In this document: piece by piece, positions 7,274-14,377 of the stretch
Numbering within the stretch: the stretch's first letter is position 1
Layout of the letters: each line of letters opens with the position of its first letter
Origin: an uncultured Clostridia bacterium
GTDB lineage: Bacteria; Bacillota; Clostridia; Oscillospirales; Butyricicoccaceae
Assembly: GCA_910589115.1 (NCBI GenBank)
Contig: CAJUSB010000034.1
Location: 1-28,972, forward strand
Length of the DNA: 28,972 nucleotides
Direction of reading: 5' to 3'
The notes under the pieces: generated by a model
What the model was told of the DNA's origin: nothing
What the model saw: the letters and a program-made list of their open reading frames with translations, nothing else
The model's database searches: none
Program-made: the position numbers and the translations under genes

Positions 7274-8630
7274 GAAACGCGCGGTTCTGTGTATTGTACT
7301 GGCGGCAGCCCTGCTGCTGGGGCTGGGGATTTATCTGTACCGTTTTGTGCGGCACGGTGCCAGCTGGGCGTCATTCCCTTCTAACCGGCACCTGTACAAC
7401 AGCCAGGGTCAGCTGGCGAGCGGGACGGTAACTGACCGTGACGGGGATATTCTAACGCAGGTGAATGAGGACGGACGGCGGACCTATTATGACTCTTCTA
7501 CGGTGCGTTGCGCGACGCTGCACGTCGTGGGTGATCCTTCCGGCAATATTGGGACAGGCGCGTTGTCCGCGTTTGCAGACAAGCTGTCGGGTTATAACCT
7601 GTTTACGGGTGCATATTCGCCCCTTGGCAGCGGCAATACCCTTTCACTGACCATTGACGCGCATTATAATTATGTCGCATATAACGCGCTTGACGGGCGA
7701 AAGGGTACGGTCGGTGTGTACAATTACAAAACGGGCGAAATCCTGTGCATGATGTCAAACCCGTCTTTTGACCCGCTTGACCCGCCGGATGTTTCCAGTG
7801 ACAGCGAGCGTTGGGAAGGGGTTTATCTGAACCGGTTCCTGTCATCAACGTTTACGCCGGGTTCCGTGGTGAAAACGGTGACCATGTCGGCAGCGATTGA
7901 AAAAATCCCTGACCTGTACGCCCGCACCTGGGAATGTACCGGCTCGACTGAAGTAGGCGGGCAGCCTATCACCTGCATAGACGCGCATGGTACCATTGAC
8001 GTGGAGGAAGCGCTGGCGAAGTCCTGTAATGCTGTCTTTGCACTGCTGGCCAATGAGCTGGGTGCGCAGACAATGCAGGAATATTTCGATAAAGCGGGAT
8101 TGACGAGCACCTATTCGGTCAGCGGCATTTCGACCGTACCGAGCAAATTCGTGTTCAGCGGGACGAGTGCAAACCAGCTGGGATGGGCCGGTGTCGGGCA
8201 ATATAACGATGCGGTCAATCCATGTTCGCTGATGGTTTTCATGGGTGCGGTTGCGAATGGAGGACAGGCGGCGGTTCCCCAACTGGTGATGGATGTTAAA
8301 ACCGGTTTTGGCATGTCAACCCATTGGTATCGGGAGAAGAAGACCGGCGTTCTGATTGAACCCATGACGGCGTCACGGCTTGCCGACGCAATGGCATACA
8401 CCGCTGAATACACCGGGAAAAGCCGTTTCGGTAATATTGATATTTGCGTCAAATCAGGCACGGCGGAGGTAGGCGGCGGAAAGAAGCCCAACGCCTGGTT
8501 TACCGGCTTTATCCGTGACCCGGAACATCCCTATGCCTTTGTCGTACTGGTTGAAAACGGCGGCGGCGGTTCATCTGTTGCCGGGGCGGTAGCGGCACAG
8601 GTGCTTGATCCGATTGTGAATGGTTATTAA
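7260..8630 (+). CDS. Class B penicillin-binding protein (peptidoglycan transpeptidase)
   Basis: The 456-residue protein has one N-terminal membrane anchor (about 8-28) and an external transpeptidase domain. The active-site motifs are TPGSVVK (nucleophile Ser202, Lys205), SCN (255-257) and KSGTAE (398-403). The region before the catalytic domain is short, so there is no full PBP dimerisation module; size and the DGRKGTVGVYNYKTGEIL segment recall the PbpA group that sits beside rodA in Actinobacteria. It should cross-link the glycan strands made by the upstream SEDS protein. Its ATG lies inside the end of that gene, after GCAGGAGG. A strong terminator follows at 8688. Confidence 0.94.
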   Translation: MKKIEKRAVLCIVLAAALLLGLGIYLYRFVRHGASWASFPSNRHLYNSQGQLASGTVTDRDGDILTQVNEDGRRTYYDSSTVRCATLHVVGDPSGNIGTGALSAFADKLSGYNLFTGAYSPLGSGNTLSLTIDAHYNYVAYNALDGRKGTVGVYNYKTGEILCMMSNPSFDPLDPPDVSSDSERWEGVYLNRFLSSTFTPGSVVKTVTMSAAIEKIPDLYARTWECTGSTEVGGQPITCIDAHGTIDVEEALAKSCNAVFALLANELGAQTMQEYFDKAGLTSTYSVSGISTVPSKFVFSGTSANQLGWAGVGQYNDAVNPCSLMVFMGAVANGGQAAVPQLVMDVKTGFGMSTHWYREKKTGVLIEPMTASRLADAMAYTAEYTGKSRFGNIDICVKSGTAEVGGGKKPNAWFTGFIRDPEHPYAFVVLVENGGGGSSVAGAVAAQVLDPIVNGY

Positions 8631-8687
8631 CAGCCCGCGTCTGGAATCTTCCGGCGCATCGGCAGAATAAAACGGCAAACGAAAAGA

Positions 8688-8730
8688 CCCGGCAGCGAAA
8701 GGGAATCCCCTTACCACTGCCGGGCTTTTT
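8688..8730 (+). terminator. Intrinsic terminator after PBP gene, probably bidirectional
   Basis: CCCGGCAG (8688-8695) pairs with CTGCCGGG (8717-8724), followed by CTTTTT. The loop contains an inner AAGGG/CCCTT stem. AAAAG before the left arm gives a T-rich end on the minus strand too, so it can also stop the converging gene at 8934-9425. Confidence 0.88.
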
Positions 8731-8750
8731 GCGCCGTAACCGACGAGGCG

Positions 8751-8777
8751 CGTCCCCCACAGCTGCGGGGCGTTTTT
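8751..8777 (+). terminator. Possible second terminator in a 300-base gap without a gene
   Basis: CGTCCC (8751-8756) pairs with GGGGCG (8767-8772, one G-T pair), followed by TTTTT (8773-8777). The rest of 8731-8933 holds a 12-bp palindrome GTAATG/CATTAC (8789-8800) and no convincing gene on either strand. It may be a backup terminator or the end of a short unrecognised transcript. Confidence 0.4.
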
Positions 8778-8933
8778 ACCGGGGCGGAGTAATGCATTAC
8801 GCATTCCAATATGATCGTGCGTTGACCTTCTCTTTGACGAATAACCGGAAAACCAAATAACAAAAATAACCCTGGCCCTGACATTGCATGTCTAAAGAAA
8901 GCTATCGTATCATGCCCCGGAAGGAACATGTTT

Positions 8934-9425
8934 TTATTCGGTTGTGATTTCAATGGTGGAGGTCAGATTGGTCAAATCGAGTGCAGCACGCAGACGGTTC
9001 AGCTCGTCAGTGATGCGTTCGGCCTCGGCCCGTACTTCGTCCACATCGAAATTGCGGTGAACGAATTCAACGACCCGATAGCTGCCGTGCCGCTCCACCT
9101 CCGGTATGACGGCCATTTGGTCGAGCCTGCGCTTCATTTCGGAAAGCATGGAAATGCGCACCAGTGCTTCATCAATCGTCATCTCCATTCCGCTGACCTG
9201 ATGGGTCACATTAAAAAGACTGACTGCATGGCGTATCCTGGCTACCTTGTTATTGATTGCGTTCAGACGGGCCTGTGTCGCCGCAAAGTCGTAAGACTGC
9301 GGCAATGGTTTTTCACCCTCGCTGTGCGCGTATGTACGGATGTTTTCCTCTTCGCTGAGGATGCGGGCCGCTTCCAGCCGGAGCTGCTGGGCCTTGCGGT
9401 TGGCTTCGGTCAATGTCATTTGCAT
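8934..9425 (-). CDS. Coiled-coil protein, DIP1984/septicolysin-like
   Basis: The 163-residue soluble protein is helical and charged. The N-terminal helix is followed by SYDFAATQARLNAINNKVA, a central MTIDEALVRISMLSEMKRRL helix and a C-terminal helix ending in LTNLTSTIEI. The spacing of the three helices resembles the DIP1984/septicolysin-like family of uncharacterised coiled-coil proteins; I am only moderately sure of this link. The ATG at 9425 is chosen because GGGAGG lies 7 bases before it; longer versions have no ribosome site. It lies 162 bases downstream of tRNA-Cys on the same strand and may share its transcript. The leader contains a hairpin (9449-9478). Confidence 0.75.
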   Translation of the reverse strand: MQMTLTEANRKAQQLRLEAARILSEEENIRTYAHSEGEKPLPQSYDFAATQARLNAINNKVARIRHAVSLFNVTHQVSGMEMTIDEALVRISMLSEMKRRLDQMAVIPEVERHGSYRVVEFVHRNFDVDEVRAEAERITDELNRLRAALDLTNLTSTIEITTE

Positions 9426-9448
9426 GAATATTCCTCCCAATTTACAGG

Positions 9449-9478
9449 GATGACGCACCCGACAGGGGAAACGTCATC
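9449..9478 (-). promoter_or_regulatory. Leader hairpin upstream of coiled-coil gene
   Basis: GATGACG and CGTCATC form a perfect 7-bp stem (9449-9455 with 9472-9478). The 16-base loop can form an inner CCC/GGG pairing. It lies just upstream of the GGGAGG ribosome site at 9434-9439 and has no T-tract, so it is more likely a stabilising or translational element than a terminator. Confidence 0.45.
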
Positions 9479-9587
9479 AAAAAATCAATGAATAACTCTG
9501 TATGCGTAAACAGGGACTGTCTGCCCGATGCAGGCAAACAATAATGCCCCACCCGCCAAAAGGATCTCGGCAGATGGAGCGTTAAGT

Positions 9588-9661
9588 TGGAGGTACCACC
9601 CAGAATCGAACTGGGGATCAGGGAGTTGCAGTCCCACGCCTTACCGCTTGGCTATGGTACC
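9588..9661 (-). tRNA. tRNA-Cys (anticodon GCA)
   Basis: On the minus strand the acceptor arms GGTACCA and TGGTACC pair fully. The D arm is GCC/GGC, the anticodon loop CTGCAAC places GCA at 9629-9627, and the T arm is CCCAG/CTGGG with loop TTCGATT. The discriminator is U, as expected for tRNA-Cys, and the 3' CCA is encoded. The total is 74 bases with CCA. Base pair 27-43 is a U-U mismatch, a small oddity. A consensus promoter lies directly upstream (9673-9701). Confidence 0.97.
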
Positions 9662-9672
9662 ATCTACGGTAT

Positions 9673-9701
9673 ATTATACGCCGCCGGACCCGTTTTGTCA
9701 A
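9673..9701 (-). promoter_or_regulatory. Consensus sigma-A promoter of tRNA-Cys
   Basis: On the minus strand TTGACA (9701-9696) and TATAAT (9678-9673) match the consensus perfectly with a 17-bp spacer. The start point would fall only about five bases before the mature tRNA. Confidence 0.93.
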
Positions 9702-9716
9702 TCCTATTTTACAGAT

Positions 9717-9748
9717 AAAAATCGACGGGAAGTATGCTTTCCGTCGAT
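9717..9748 (-). terminator. Intrinsic terminator of the 29-residue membrane protein gene
   Basis: On the minus strand ATCGACGG pairs with CCGTCGAT (outer stem 8 bp, inner AAG/CTT after one mismatch), followed by TTTT. The left arm begins within the final base of the stop codon, so gene and terminator are fused. It insulates the small gene from the tRNA-Cys promoter. Confidence 0.85.
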
Positions 9749-9837
9749 CAAAGACGCCGCCACATCATTGCGACCGCGATTGCCACTGCAACGCACAGCA
9801 GTCCGAATAAAAACACCGATGTCATGCTGCCTAGCAT
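9748..9837 (-). CDS. Predicted 29-residue single-pass membrane protein
   Basis: This small gene is easily missed. It starts MLGSMTSVFLFGLL, continues as one uninterrupted hydrophobic helix of about 20 residues, and ends with WRRL, which by the positive-inside rule puts the C-terminus in the cytoplasm. GGGAGG (9851-9846) lies 8 bases before the ATG. A TTGCAT-17-TACGAT promoter precedes it and a terminator overlaps its stop codon, so it is a complete monocistronic unit. The length recalls KdpF, but no kdp genes are nearby and I see no specific sequence match. The function is unknown. Confidence 0.75.
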   Translation of the reverse strand: MLGSMTSVFLFGLLCVAVAIAVAMMWRRL

Positions 9838-9884
9838 ATCCGCCGCCTCCCATCTTGCTGAAACTCTCTTAAATGGTTAATCTA

Positions 9885-9913
9885 ATCGTACCATAGGACA
9901 GGCCGGTATGCAA
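9885..9913 (-). promoter_or_regulatory. Promoter of the 29-residue membrane protein gene
   Basis: On the minus strand TTGCAT (9913-9908) and TACGAT (9890-9885) have a 17-bp spacer, with TG two bases before the -10. The start point near 9878 leaves a leader of about 40 nt containing the GGGAGG site. Confidence 0.7.
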
Positions 9914-10036
9914 TTCGCTTTATAACCAAAGTTTTTGGGGCAGATTCAGGCAAGGTTATGGTAAAAAGTGACAAAGATAATTTTAGCAAATGACGGATGT
10001 AATTTTTAGGCCCTGATGCTGTGAAAATACAACAGT

Positions 10037-10408
10037 TCAGCGCCGCTGAAAGCCAAGATAGCGTGTGCCCTGAAAGGTCAGGCGGCCGCGGTCGCCCTCG
10101 GCCAGCAGGCCGTAATCTGTGGCAGAGAGCTCCAGTTCCATCCGGCTGCCGGTTTCGGCTTCAAAGGTTGCATAATAGCTGGTTGAAAGGTGCTCATGCG
10201 TGCGGGATATGTGCTGCCGCTTGGAGACAACGAGTGCCTCAATCACCAGAACCGGAGATTGATTGTTCCGGTGAGCCTGGCGTACACTCCGGACCAGTGT
10301 GAGCACAAAGACGGTGAGAAACAGGATAAAAATAATCACAAATACAACGATGAACAAACGGACAATTAGAGGTGTTTCAAACTGCGATATACCATATCCC
10401 ATCATCAT
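10037..10408 (-). CDS. DUF2500 family membrane protein, copy A
   Basis: The 123-residue protein has one N-terminal membrane helix (about 14-40, LIVRLFIVVFVIIFILFLTV region) and then a cytoplasmic or external beta domain. The conserved DUF2500 features are NNQSPVLVIEALVVSKR, YYATFEAETG, and the closing GLLAEGDRGRLTFQGTRYLGF. The family function is unknown. The ATG at 10408 has GGGGG 8 bases upstream; the longer frame extends through the promoter and is rejected. It has its own promoter and a paralogue at 10568-10915, about 40% similar by eye. Confidence 0.9.
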   Translation of the reverse strand: MMMGYGISQFETPLIVRLFIVVFVIIFILFLTVFVLTLVRSVRQAHRNNQSPVLVIEALVVSKRQHISRTHEHLSTSYYATFEAETGSRMELELSATDYGLLAEGDRGRLTFQGTRYLGFQRR

Positions 10409-10454
10409 ACACTTTTCCCCCTTTAGAAAATATAGTTTTTTCAATACCCTATTA

Positions 10455-10483
10455 AGAATAGCACAGGCTGCCCCGCCTGTCAA
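10455..10483 (-). promoter_or_regulatory. Promoter of DUF2500 copy A
   Basis: On the minus strand TTGACA (10483-10478) and TATTCT (10460-10455) are 17 bp apart. The spacer contains one arm of the long inverted repeat at 10460-10539, so a protein binding that repeat would block or bend the promoter. Confidence 0.85.
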
Positions 10484-10539
10484 TCCGATATGAATAAAAG
10501 GCCTTACGGATTGCAGTCTGAATAGGGACAGCCTGTGCT
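10460..10539. repeat. 80-bp nested inverted repeat over the DUF2500-A promoter
   Basis: The outer arms AGCACAGGCTGCCCC (10460-10474) and GGGACAGCCTGTGCT (10525-10539) are complementary at 14 of 15 positions. An inner pair CAATCCG (10481-10487)/CGGATTG (10507-10513) lies between them. The structure covers the -35 region and spacer of the promoter. It could be an operator or the remnant of a small palindromic element; no target-site duplication is seen. Confidence 0.7.
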
Positions 10540-10567
10540 GATGACTTATATTCAATTCTGAGTACGT

Positions 10568-10915
10568 TCAAATGTGCTCAAATCCAAGGTAACGCGACCC
10601 CTGGAAAGTAAGACGGCCGCGAGCCCCTTTTGCGAGCATTCCATATTCTGTGCCGATGAGCGAAAGTTCTAAGCGTTTGCCGCCATCAAACTCAAAGGTG
10701 GCAAAGTGGCCGGTGTTTCGTTCCAGATTGCGTGCGGCGGCTTCGCGTTTGTCAACGACGACTGCCCGGACGATCTGAATGGGGGAGTGACTGTTTTTTT
10801 TCCAATGTTTTATCGTTGTGACTGCCATTGCAGCGCAATAGATTGCGACGATTAAAAATGCTGCGGCAAATAGGCCGGATAAAACATAATCCATCAGAGA
10901 CAAGCCAAGGCTCAT
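10568..10915 (-). CDS. DUF2500 family membrane protein, copy B
   Basis: The 115-residue protein has an N-terminal membrane helix (about 9-34) and the DUF2500 domain: NSHSPIQIVRAVVVDKR, HFATFEFDGGKRLELSL and the closing GMLAKGARGRLTFQGSRYLGFE. It aligns over its full length with copy A, which lies next to it on the same strand, so the pair probably arose by tandem duplication. Each copy has its own sigma-A promoter. AAAGGAG lies about 10 bases before the ATG. No function is known for the family; a role at the cell envelope is only a guess from the membrane anchor. Confidence 0.9.
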   Translation of the reverse strand: MSLGLSLMDYVLSGLFAAAFLIVAIYCAAMAVTTIKHWKKNSHSPIQIVRAVVVDKREAAARNLERNTGHFATFEFDGGKRLELSLIGTEYGMLAKGARGRLTFQGSRYLGFEHI

Positions 10916-10961
10916 GGGAAGGGGACTCCTTTCAAATATGCCATAAATTTTCCTTAGTGTG

Positions 10962-10991
10962 AGGATACCATAAAACAGCTGTCTTTGTCAA
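10962..10991 (-). promoter_or_regulatory. Promoter of DUF2500 copy B
   Basis: On the minus strand TTGACA (10991-10986) and TATCCT (10967-10962) are 18 bp apart, with TGG before the -10. The AT-rich region 11000-11150 upstream holds no gene I can support. Confidence 0.75.
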
Positions 10992-11150
10992 TCAGCAAAA
11001 CAGCCAAACAAAAATCGGGAAAAAGACTGGAAATTTGAAGTATAGTGCATAAAAATTTAACAAATCATAAAAAATCCTTTTCAACAGAAAAGCTGACAAA
11101 ATCTACTACAGCCTAAAAGTACGTGTTTATATAAACTATAAACCTGACCG

Positions 11151-11191
11151 AAAAAAACCGACCGGCCTGCCCTTCTTTTGGCAGGCCGGTC
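11151..11191 (-). terminator. Intrinsic terminator formed by the repeat's AAAAG-loop hairpin
   Basis: On the minus strand a perfect 12-bp stem GACCGGCCTGCC/GGCAGGCCGGTC (11191-11160) carries the loop AAAAGAAG and is followed by GG and seven T (11157-11151). It is the last module of the repeat copy behind the histidine kinase and should end the phosphorelay transcript. Confidence 0.88.
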
Positions 11192-11369
11192 AGCACAGTA
11201 CCAGCAACAATGAATGCCCCCAAGCCCCCGTCCCGCCCGCAGGCGAGGCGGAGATGCGTTAGCATCTCGGGGTCTGGGGCAAAGCCCCAGCGGGAGTCCA
11301 GAGGGCAGCGCCCTCTGGTGCCCGCCGCACAGGCGGCCTCTCCGGCGAGGAGTGCCCGCCGCACAGGCG
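11160..11369 (-). repeat. Mosaic palindromic repeat, copy R5
   Basis: The element abuts the histidine kinase stop codon. In minus-strand order it carries two GCCTGTGCGGC modules, a CTCC/GGAG hairpin, CCAGAGGGC/GCCCTCTGG (11298-11318), CTGGGGC/GCCCCAG (11274-11290), GAGATGC/GCATCTC (11251-11268), the CGCCTGCGGGCGGGACGGG block and the terminator hairpin. The order and strand relative to the preceding gene match the copy at 5039. Confidence 0.88.
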
Positions 11370-13931
11370 CTACCGTATGTGGCGGCGCAGCTGGCGCGCA
11401 ACTTCGTTGATGTCTATCGGCTTGGATATGTGGGCGTTCATGCCGCACGTGAGGCAACGCTGGATGTCCTCCGCAAATGCGTCCGCCGTCATCGCAATAA
11501 TCGGCAGGTCTGAGTCGTCACGATCCAATGCCCGGATGTTCAGTGCCGCATCGTATCCCGTCATTACCGGCATACGGATGTCCATCAGGATTGCATCGTA
11601 ATAATGCGGCTCCGATTGCTCGAAAATTTCTATGCACGCCTGGCCGTTCTCTGCTCGGTCCATCTCCAGACCCAGGTCGGAAAGCAGCGTCTCCGCAATC
11701 TCCCAGTTCAGGTCGTTGTCCTCCGCAATCAGCACCCTGTGCCCACTGAGATTTTCCACAGCCTCTTCTTCTGCTGACTCCTGCACGGCCTGTATCTCAT
11801 CGTCACTCGCAAACTCCCGCAAACCATGGTACAACGTCGATTTGAAAAGCGGCTTTGAAATAAAGCCCGTTACCCCTGCCGCACGCGCATCCTGCTCAAT
11901 ATCACTCCAGTCATACGCCGAAATCAACAGGATCGGCATGTCATTGCCAACACACTCCCGGATGCGGCGCGCCGTCGTAACACCATCCATATCCGGCAGT
12001 TTCCAGTCCAGCAGGATTACATGATACGGCTCGTGCCGGTCGTGCCGCTCCACGGTCATCTCTATCGCACTCTTGCCGTCCATGGTCCAGTCCGCTTTTA
12101 CGCCAATCTCCGAAAGCGCCCGGACCGTTGTCTCACAAAGCTGACGGTCATCATCTACCACCAGCATATCCCAGCTGGGCAGAATCATGTCAACCTCGCT
12201 TACTGTGGATCTCTCCAGGTCAAGCGTTACATAGAAAGCCGTCCCTTTGCCAGGCTTGCTTTCCAAATGTACTTCGCCCTTCATCGCATCAATTATAAAT
12301 TTCGTGATGCTCATGCCCAGCCCGGTGCCCTCAATCTTGTTGACACGGTCGGTCTGCTCGCGGCTGAACGAATCAAAAATTTTCCCCTGGAATTCCTCAG
12401 ACATGCCGATGCCGTTGTCCTTTACCGTCAGGTGGCAGCGGACGTAATCATCCCCTTTCGGCGACGCCTCCTGTGTGAGCCGCACCTGGATGTGCCCGCC
12501 ATCCTGCGTAAACTTGACCGCATTCGACAGGAAATTCAAAAGCACCTGATTGAGACGGACACTGTCGCAATATACATTCTCTGACAGGATGTCGCTGATT
12601 ACCACGTCAAACTGTTGATTCTTTGCCTTGACCTGCGGCTGGACAATACTGACAATGCTCTCCATCGCTTCGCGAAGCGAAACCTGATCCATGTTGAGCG
12701 TCAATTTGCCCGATTCAATTTTCGACATATCCAATACATCGTTAATCAGCCCCAGCAGGTGGCGGCTCGACAGGGAAATCTTTTTCAGGCAGTTCTGCAC
12801 CTGCTGCTTGCTGTCAATATTGGCGGTTGCAATCGCCGTCATGCCAACAATCGCGTTCATCGGTGTGCGGATGTCGTGGCTCATGCTCGAAAGGAATTCA
12901 CTTTTTGCCTTATTCGCGTGCTCCGCTTCGTGCCGCGCCTGCTGAAGCGCAAGGATATACTGCCGCGTCTGCCGCAGATAACCAATGAAAACAAGCAGCA
13001 GCAGCACCAGAATTGTGCCACAGGAAAAGAATGTGACCATAGTCCAGTCATGGCTGAAATGATTGAGCGCCTGATCCAGCACGCCAAAGGGCATGACCGT
13101 GACAAGATACCATTCGGTATAAGGCAGACTGCTGCAATACAGGTGCCTGCGTTCCTTGCCAAGATAGACGACAGCCGAATAATCCTTGCGCTGCTCGATC
13201 GTAGCCCGGATGTTTGAAACCTGCTGTTCGCCCGCCTCCTGGCCGAGCTCGGCGCGCAGCCGTTCAAAGTAGCTTTCGCGGAAAGCCTCGCCCGAGCGGA
13301 TAACAAACGAGCCGTCACGGCGGATCACATGGGAATATACCAGGTTTTCCTGCGAATCAAGCGCAAGTATATTTTTCAGTGCATCAACCGGCATGGATGC
13401 AACCAATGCGATACTGTTTCCCCCGTTCGCCATGGGGTAAGCGACAGGGATACCCAGCAGCAGCAGGCGGTCATTTTCACTGCGGTTGTTGGGGCATTCG
13501 CCAACGGCGGCCTTGCGTTCACCGTTACGGAGGGAGGCAAGGAAGGGCTCCGGATCGGAGATCTCCAAGCCGTCCCCATACAGCACATCAATTTCCCCGC
13601 TCTCCGAAATCATCACAAGGTCATGAAAGCCGCGGCTCTCTGCATCATATGCGAAACGGGTGCGCATTTCCTGCTCGTCCTGCACCGCTTCCGGGCGAAT
13701 GGAGTCGATGATACTCTGCACATGGGTCATGCGATATTCGATACTGGTCGAGAAATGCATGGCGATACGCTCATTCATGCCAGCCATGTAGATATTGCCG
13801 ACCTCGCTGATCGTATCCTGGCTGCTCTGTTTCATAAAGAGGGCCATAAACGAGAAGATGCAGACACAGACGATGCACAGGATACCGAGGCTGACGGTAA
13901 GATATTGCGTAGTCCTATTTTTTTGCTTCAT
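11370..13931 (-). CDS. Hybrid sensor histidine kinase with two receiver domains
   Basis: The 853-residue membrane protein has helices at about 10-34 and 298-319, enclosing a 260-residue extracellular sensor that resembles a double-Cache domain. The kinase core follows: H-box SHDIRTP with phosphoacceptor His352, N-box NFLSNAVKF, DNGIGM, and GTGLGMSI. Two receiver domains come last, with phosphoacceptors Asp642 (LLDWK) and Asp784 (LMDIRMP). It lacks an Hpt domain, but a free Hpt gene precedes it by 23 bases. A His-Asp-His-Asp relay is therefore likely. The signal is unknown; Cache domains usually bind small molecules. AAAGGG lies close before the ATG. Confidence 0.95.
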   Translation of the reverse strand: MKQKNRTTQYLTVSLGILCIVCVCIFSFMALFMKQSSQDTISEVGNIYMAGMNERIAMHFSTSIEYRMTHVQSIIDSIRPEAVQDEQEMRTRFAYDAESRGFHDLVMISESGEIDVLYGDGLEISDPEPFLASLRNGERKAAVGECPNNRSENDRLLLLGIPVAYPMANGGNSIALVASMPVDALKNILALDSQENLVYSHVIRRDGSFVIRSGEAFRESYFERLRAELGQEAGEQQVSNIRATIEQRKDYSAVVYLGKERRHLYCSSLPYTEWYLVTVMPFGVLDQALNHFSHDWTMVTFFSCGTILVLLLLVFIGYLRQTRQYILALQQARHEAEHANKAKSEFLSSMSHDIRTPMNAIVGMTAIATANIDSKQQVQNCLKKISLSSRHLLGLINDVLDMSKIESGKLTLNMDQVSLREAMESIVSIVQPQVKAKNQQFDVVISDILSENVYCDSVRLNQVLLNFLSNAVKFTQDGGHIQVRLTQEASPKGDDYVRCHLTVKDNGIGMSEEFQGKIFDSFSREQTDRVNKIEGTGLGMSITKFIIDAMKGEVHLESKPGKGTAFYVTLDLERSTVSEVDMILPSWDMLVVDDDRQLCETTVRALSEIGVKADWTMDGKSAIEMTVERHDRHEPYHVILLDWKLPDMDGVTTARRIRECVGNDMPILLISAYDWSDIEQDARAAGVTGFISKPLFKSTLYHGLREFASDDEIQAVQESAEEEAVENLSGHRVLIAEDNDLNWEIAETLLSDLGLEMDRAENGQACIEIFEQSEPHYYDAILMDIRMPVMTGYDAALNIRALDRDDSDLPIIAMTADAFAEDIQRCLTCGMNAHISKPIDINEVARQLRRHIR

Positions 13932-13954
13932 ATACCCTTTTGTCTCCGCTGCCG

Positions 13955-14311
13955 TTACTGCCCCGCAAGCGCACGGATGGCTTCGGCAGTAATATGATAG
14001 TCGTCACAGACGCGCTGATACAGTGCGGCCACCTGGTCGCTCCATACGCCGTCGCGCAGGGCTTCGGTCAGCTCAGCGCTGGAATCCTGAAGACGCACAA
14101 AACTAAGATTCTGGCAGACGCCTTTGATGGTGTGCGCAGCACGGAAAGCATCGGCATAGTTGCCGCTGTCTACGGACTGGCACAGCAGGTCGTAACTGCC
14201 GTCATTGAGAAATTTAAGTACAAATTTCTGCACCAGCTTTTCACTGCGCAGCCGACCGATTGCGTCGTCAAAGTTACCGCCCAGGGCGGCATAGCATTCC
14301 TGCAATGTCAT
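13955..14311 (-). CDS. Stand-alone Hpt phosphotransfer protein
   Basis: The 118-residue helical protein carries the histidine phosphotransfer signature AAHTIKGVCQNL (His at about 60), followed by a helix LQDSSAELTEALRDG. Hpt proteins pass phosphate from a hybrid kinase receiver to a response regulator. It lies 23 bases before the hybrid kinase and downstream of the REC/HD-GYP/GGDEF gene, all on one strand. The ribosome site AAGGAG is about 13 bases from the ATG, which is longer than usual, so translation may be weak. A mosaic repeat separates it from the upstream gene, so the two may be separate transcripts. Confidence 0.93.
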   Translation of the reverse strand: MTLQECYAALGGNFDDAIGRLRSEKLVQKFVLKFLNDGSYDLLCQSVDSGNYADAFRAAHTIKGVCQNLSFVRLQDSSAELTEALRDGVWSDQVAALYQRVCDDYHITAEAIRALAGQ

Positions 14312-14377
14312 AGTGCAAGCTTCACTCCTTACTTTTCAGGCGGCGCCGGAGCGCCTGTTTGATACGGGTCCGTGCGT

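Noticed and set aside
8792..8860. Possible 22-codon gene on the plus strand
   Set aside because: GGAG is only about 3 bases from the ATG, there is no promoter, and the product shows no membrane helix or other feature.
8884..8913. Plus-strand promoter-like TTGCAT-18-TATCAT
   Set aside because: It would only transcribe antisense to the coiled-coil gene, and no RNA or terminator follows. It is kept as a chance match.
10409..10555. Longer start for DUF2500 copy A
   Set aside because: The extra 49 codons run through the TTGACA-17-TATTCT promoter and its palindrome. GGGGG directly precedes the ATG at 10408.
12021..12584. Long open frame on the plus strand inside the histidine kinase gene
   Set aside because: It is antisense to clear kinase and receiver motifs and has no ribosome site or recognisable domain. 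The same applies to frames at 15974-16660 and 26318-27025.
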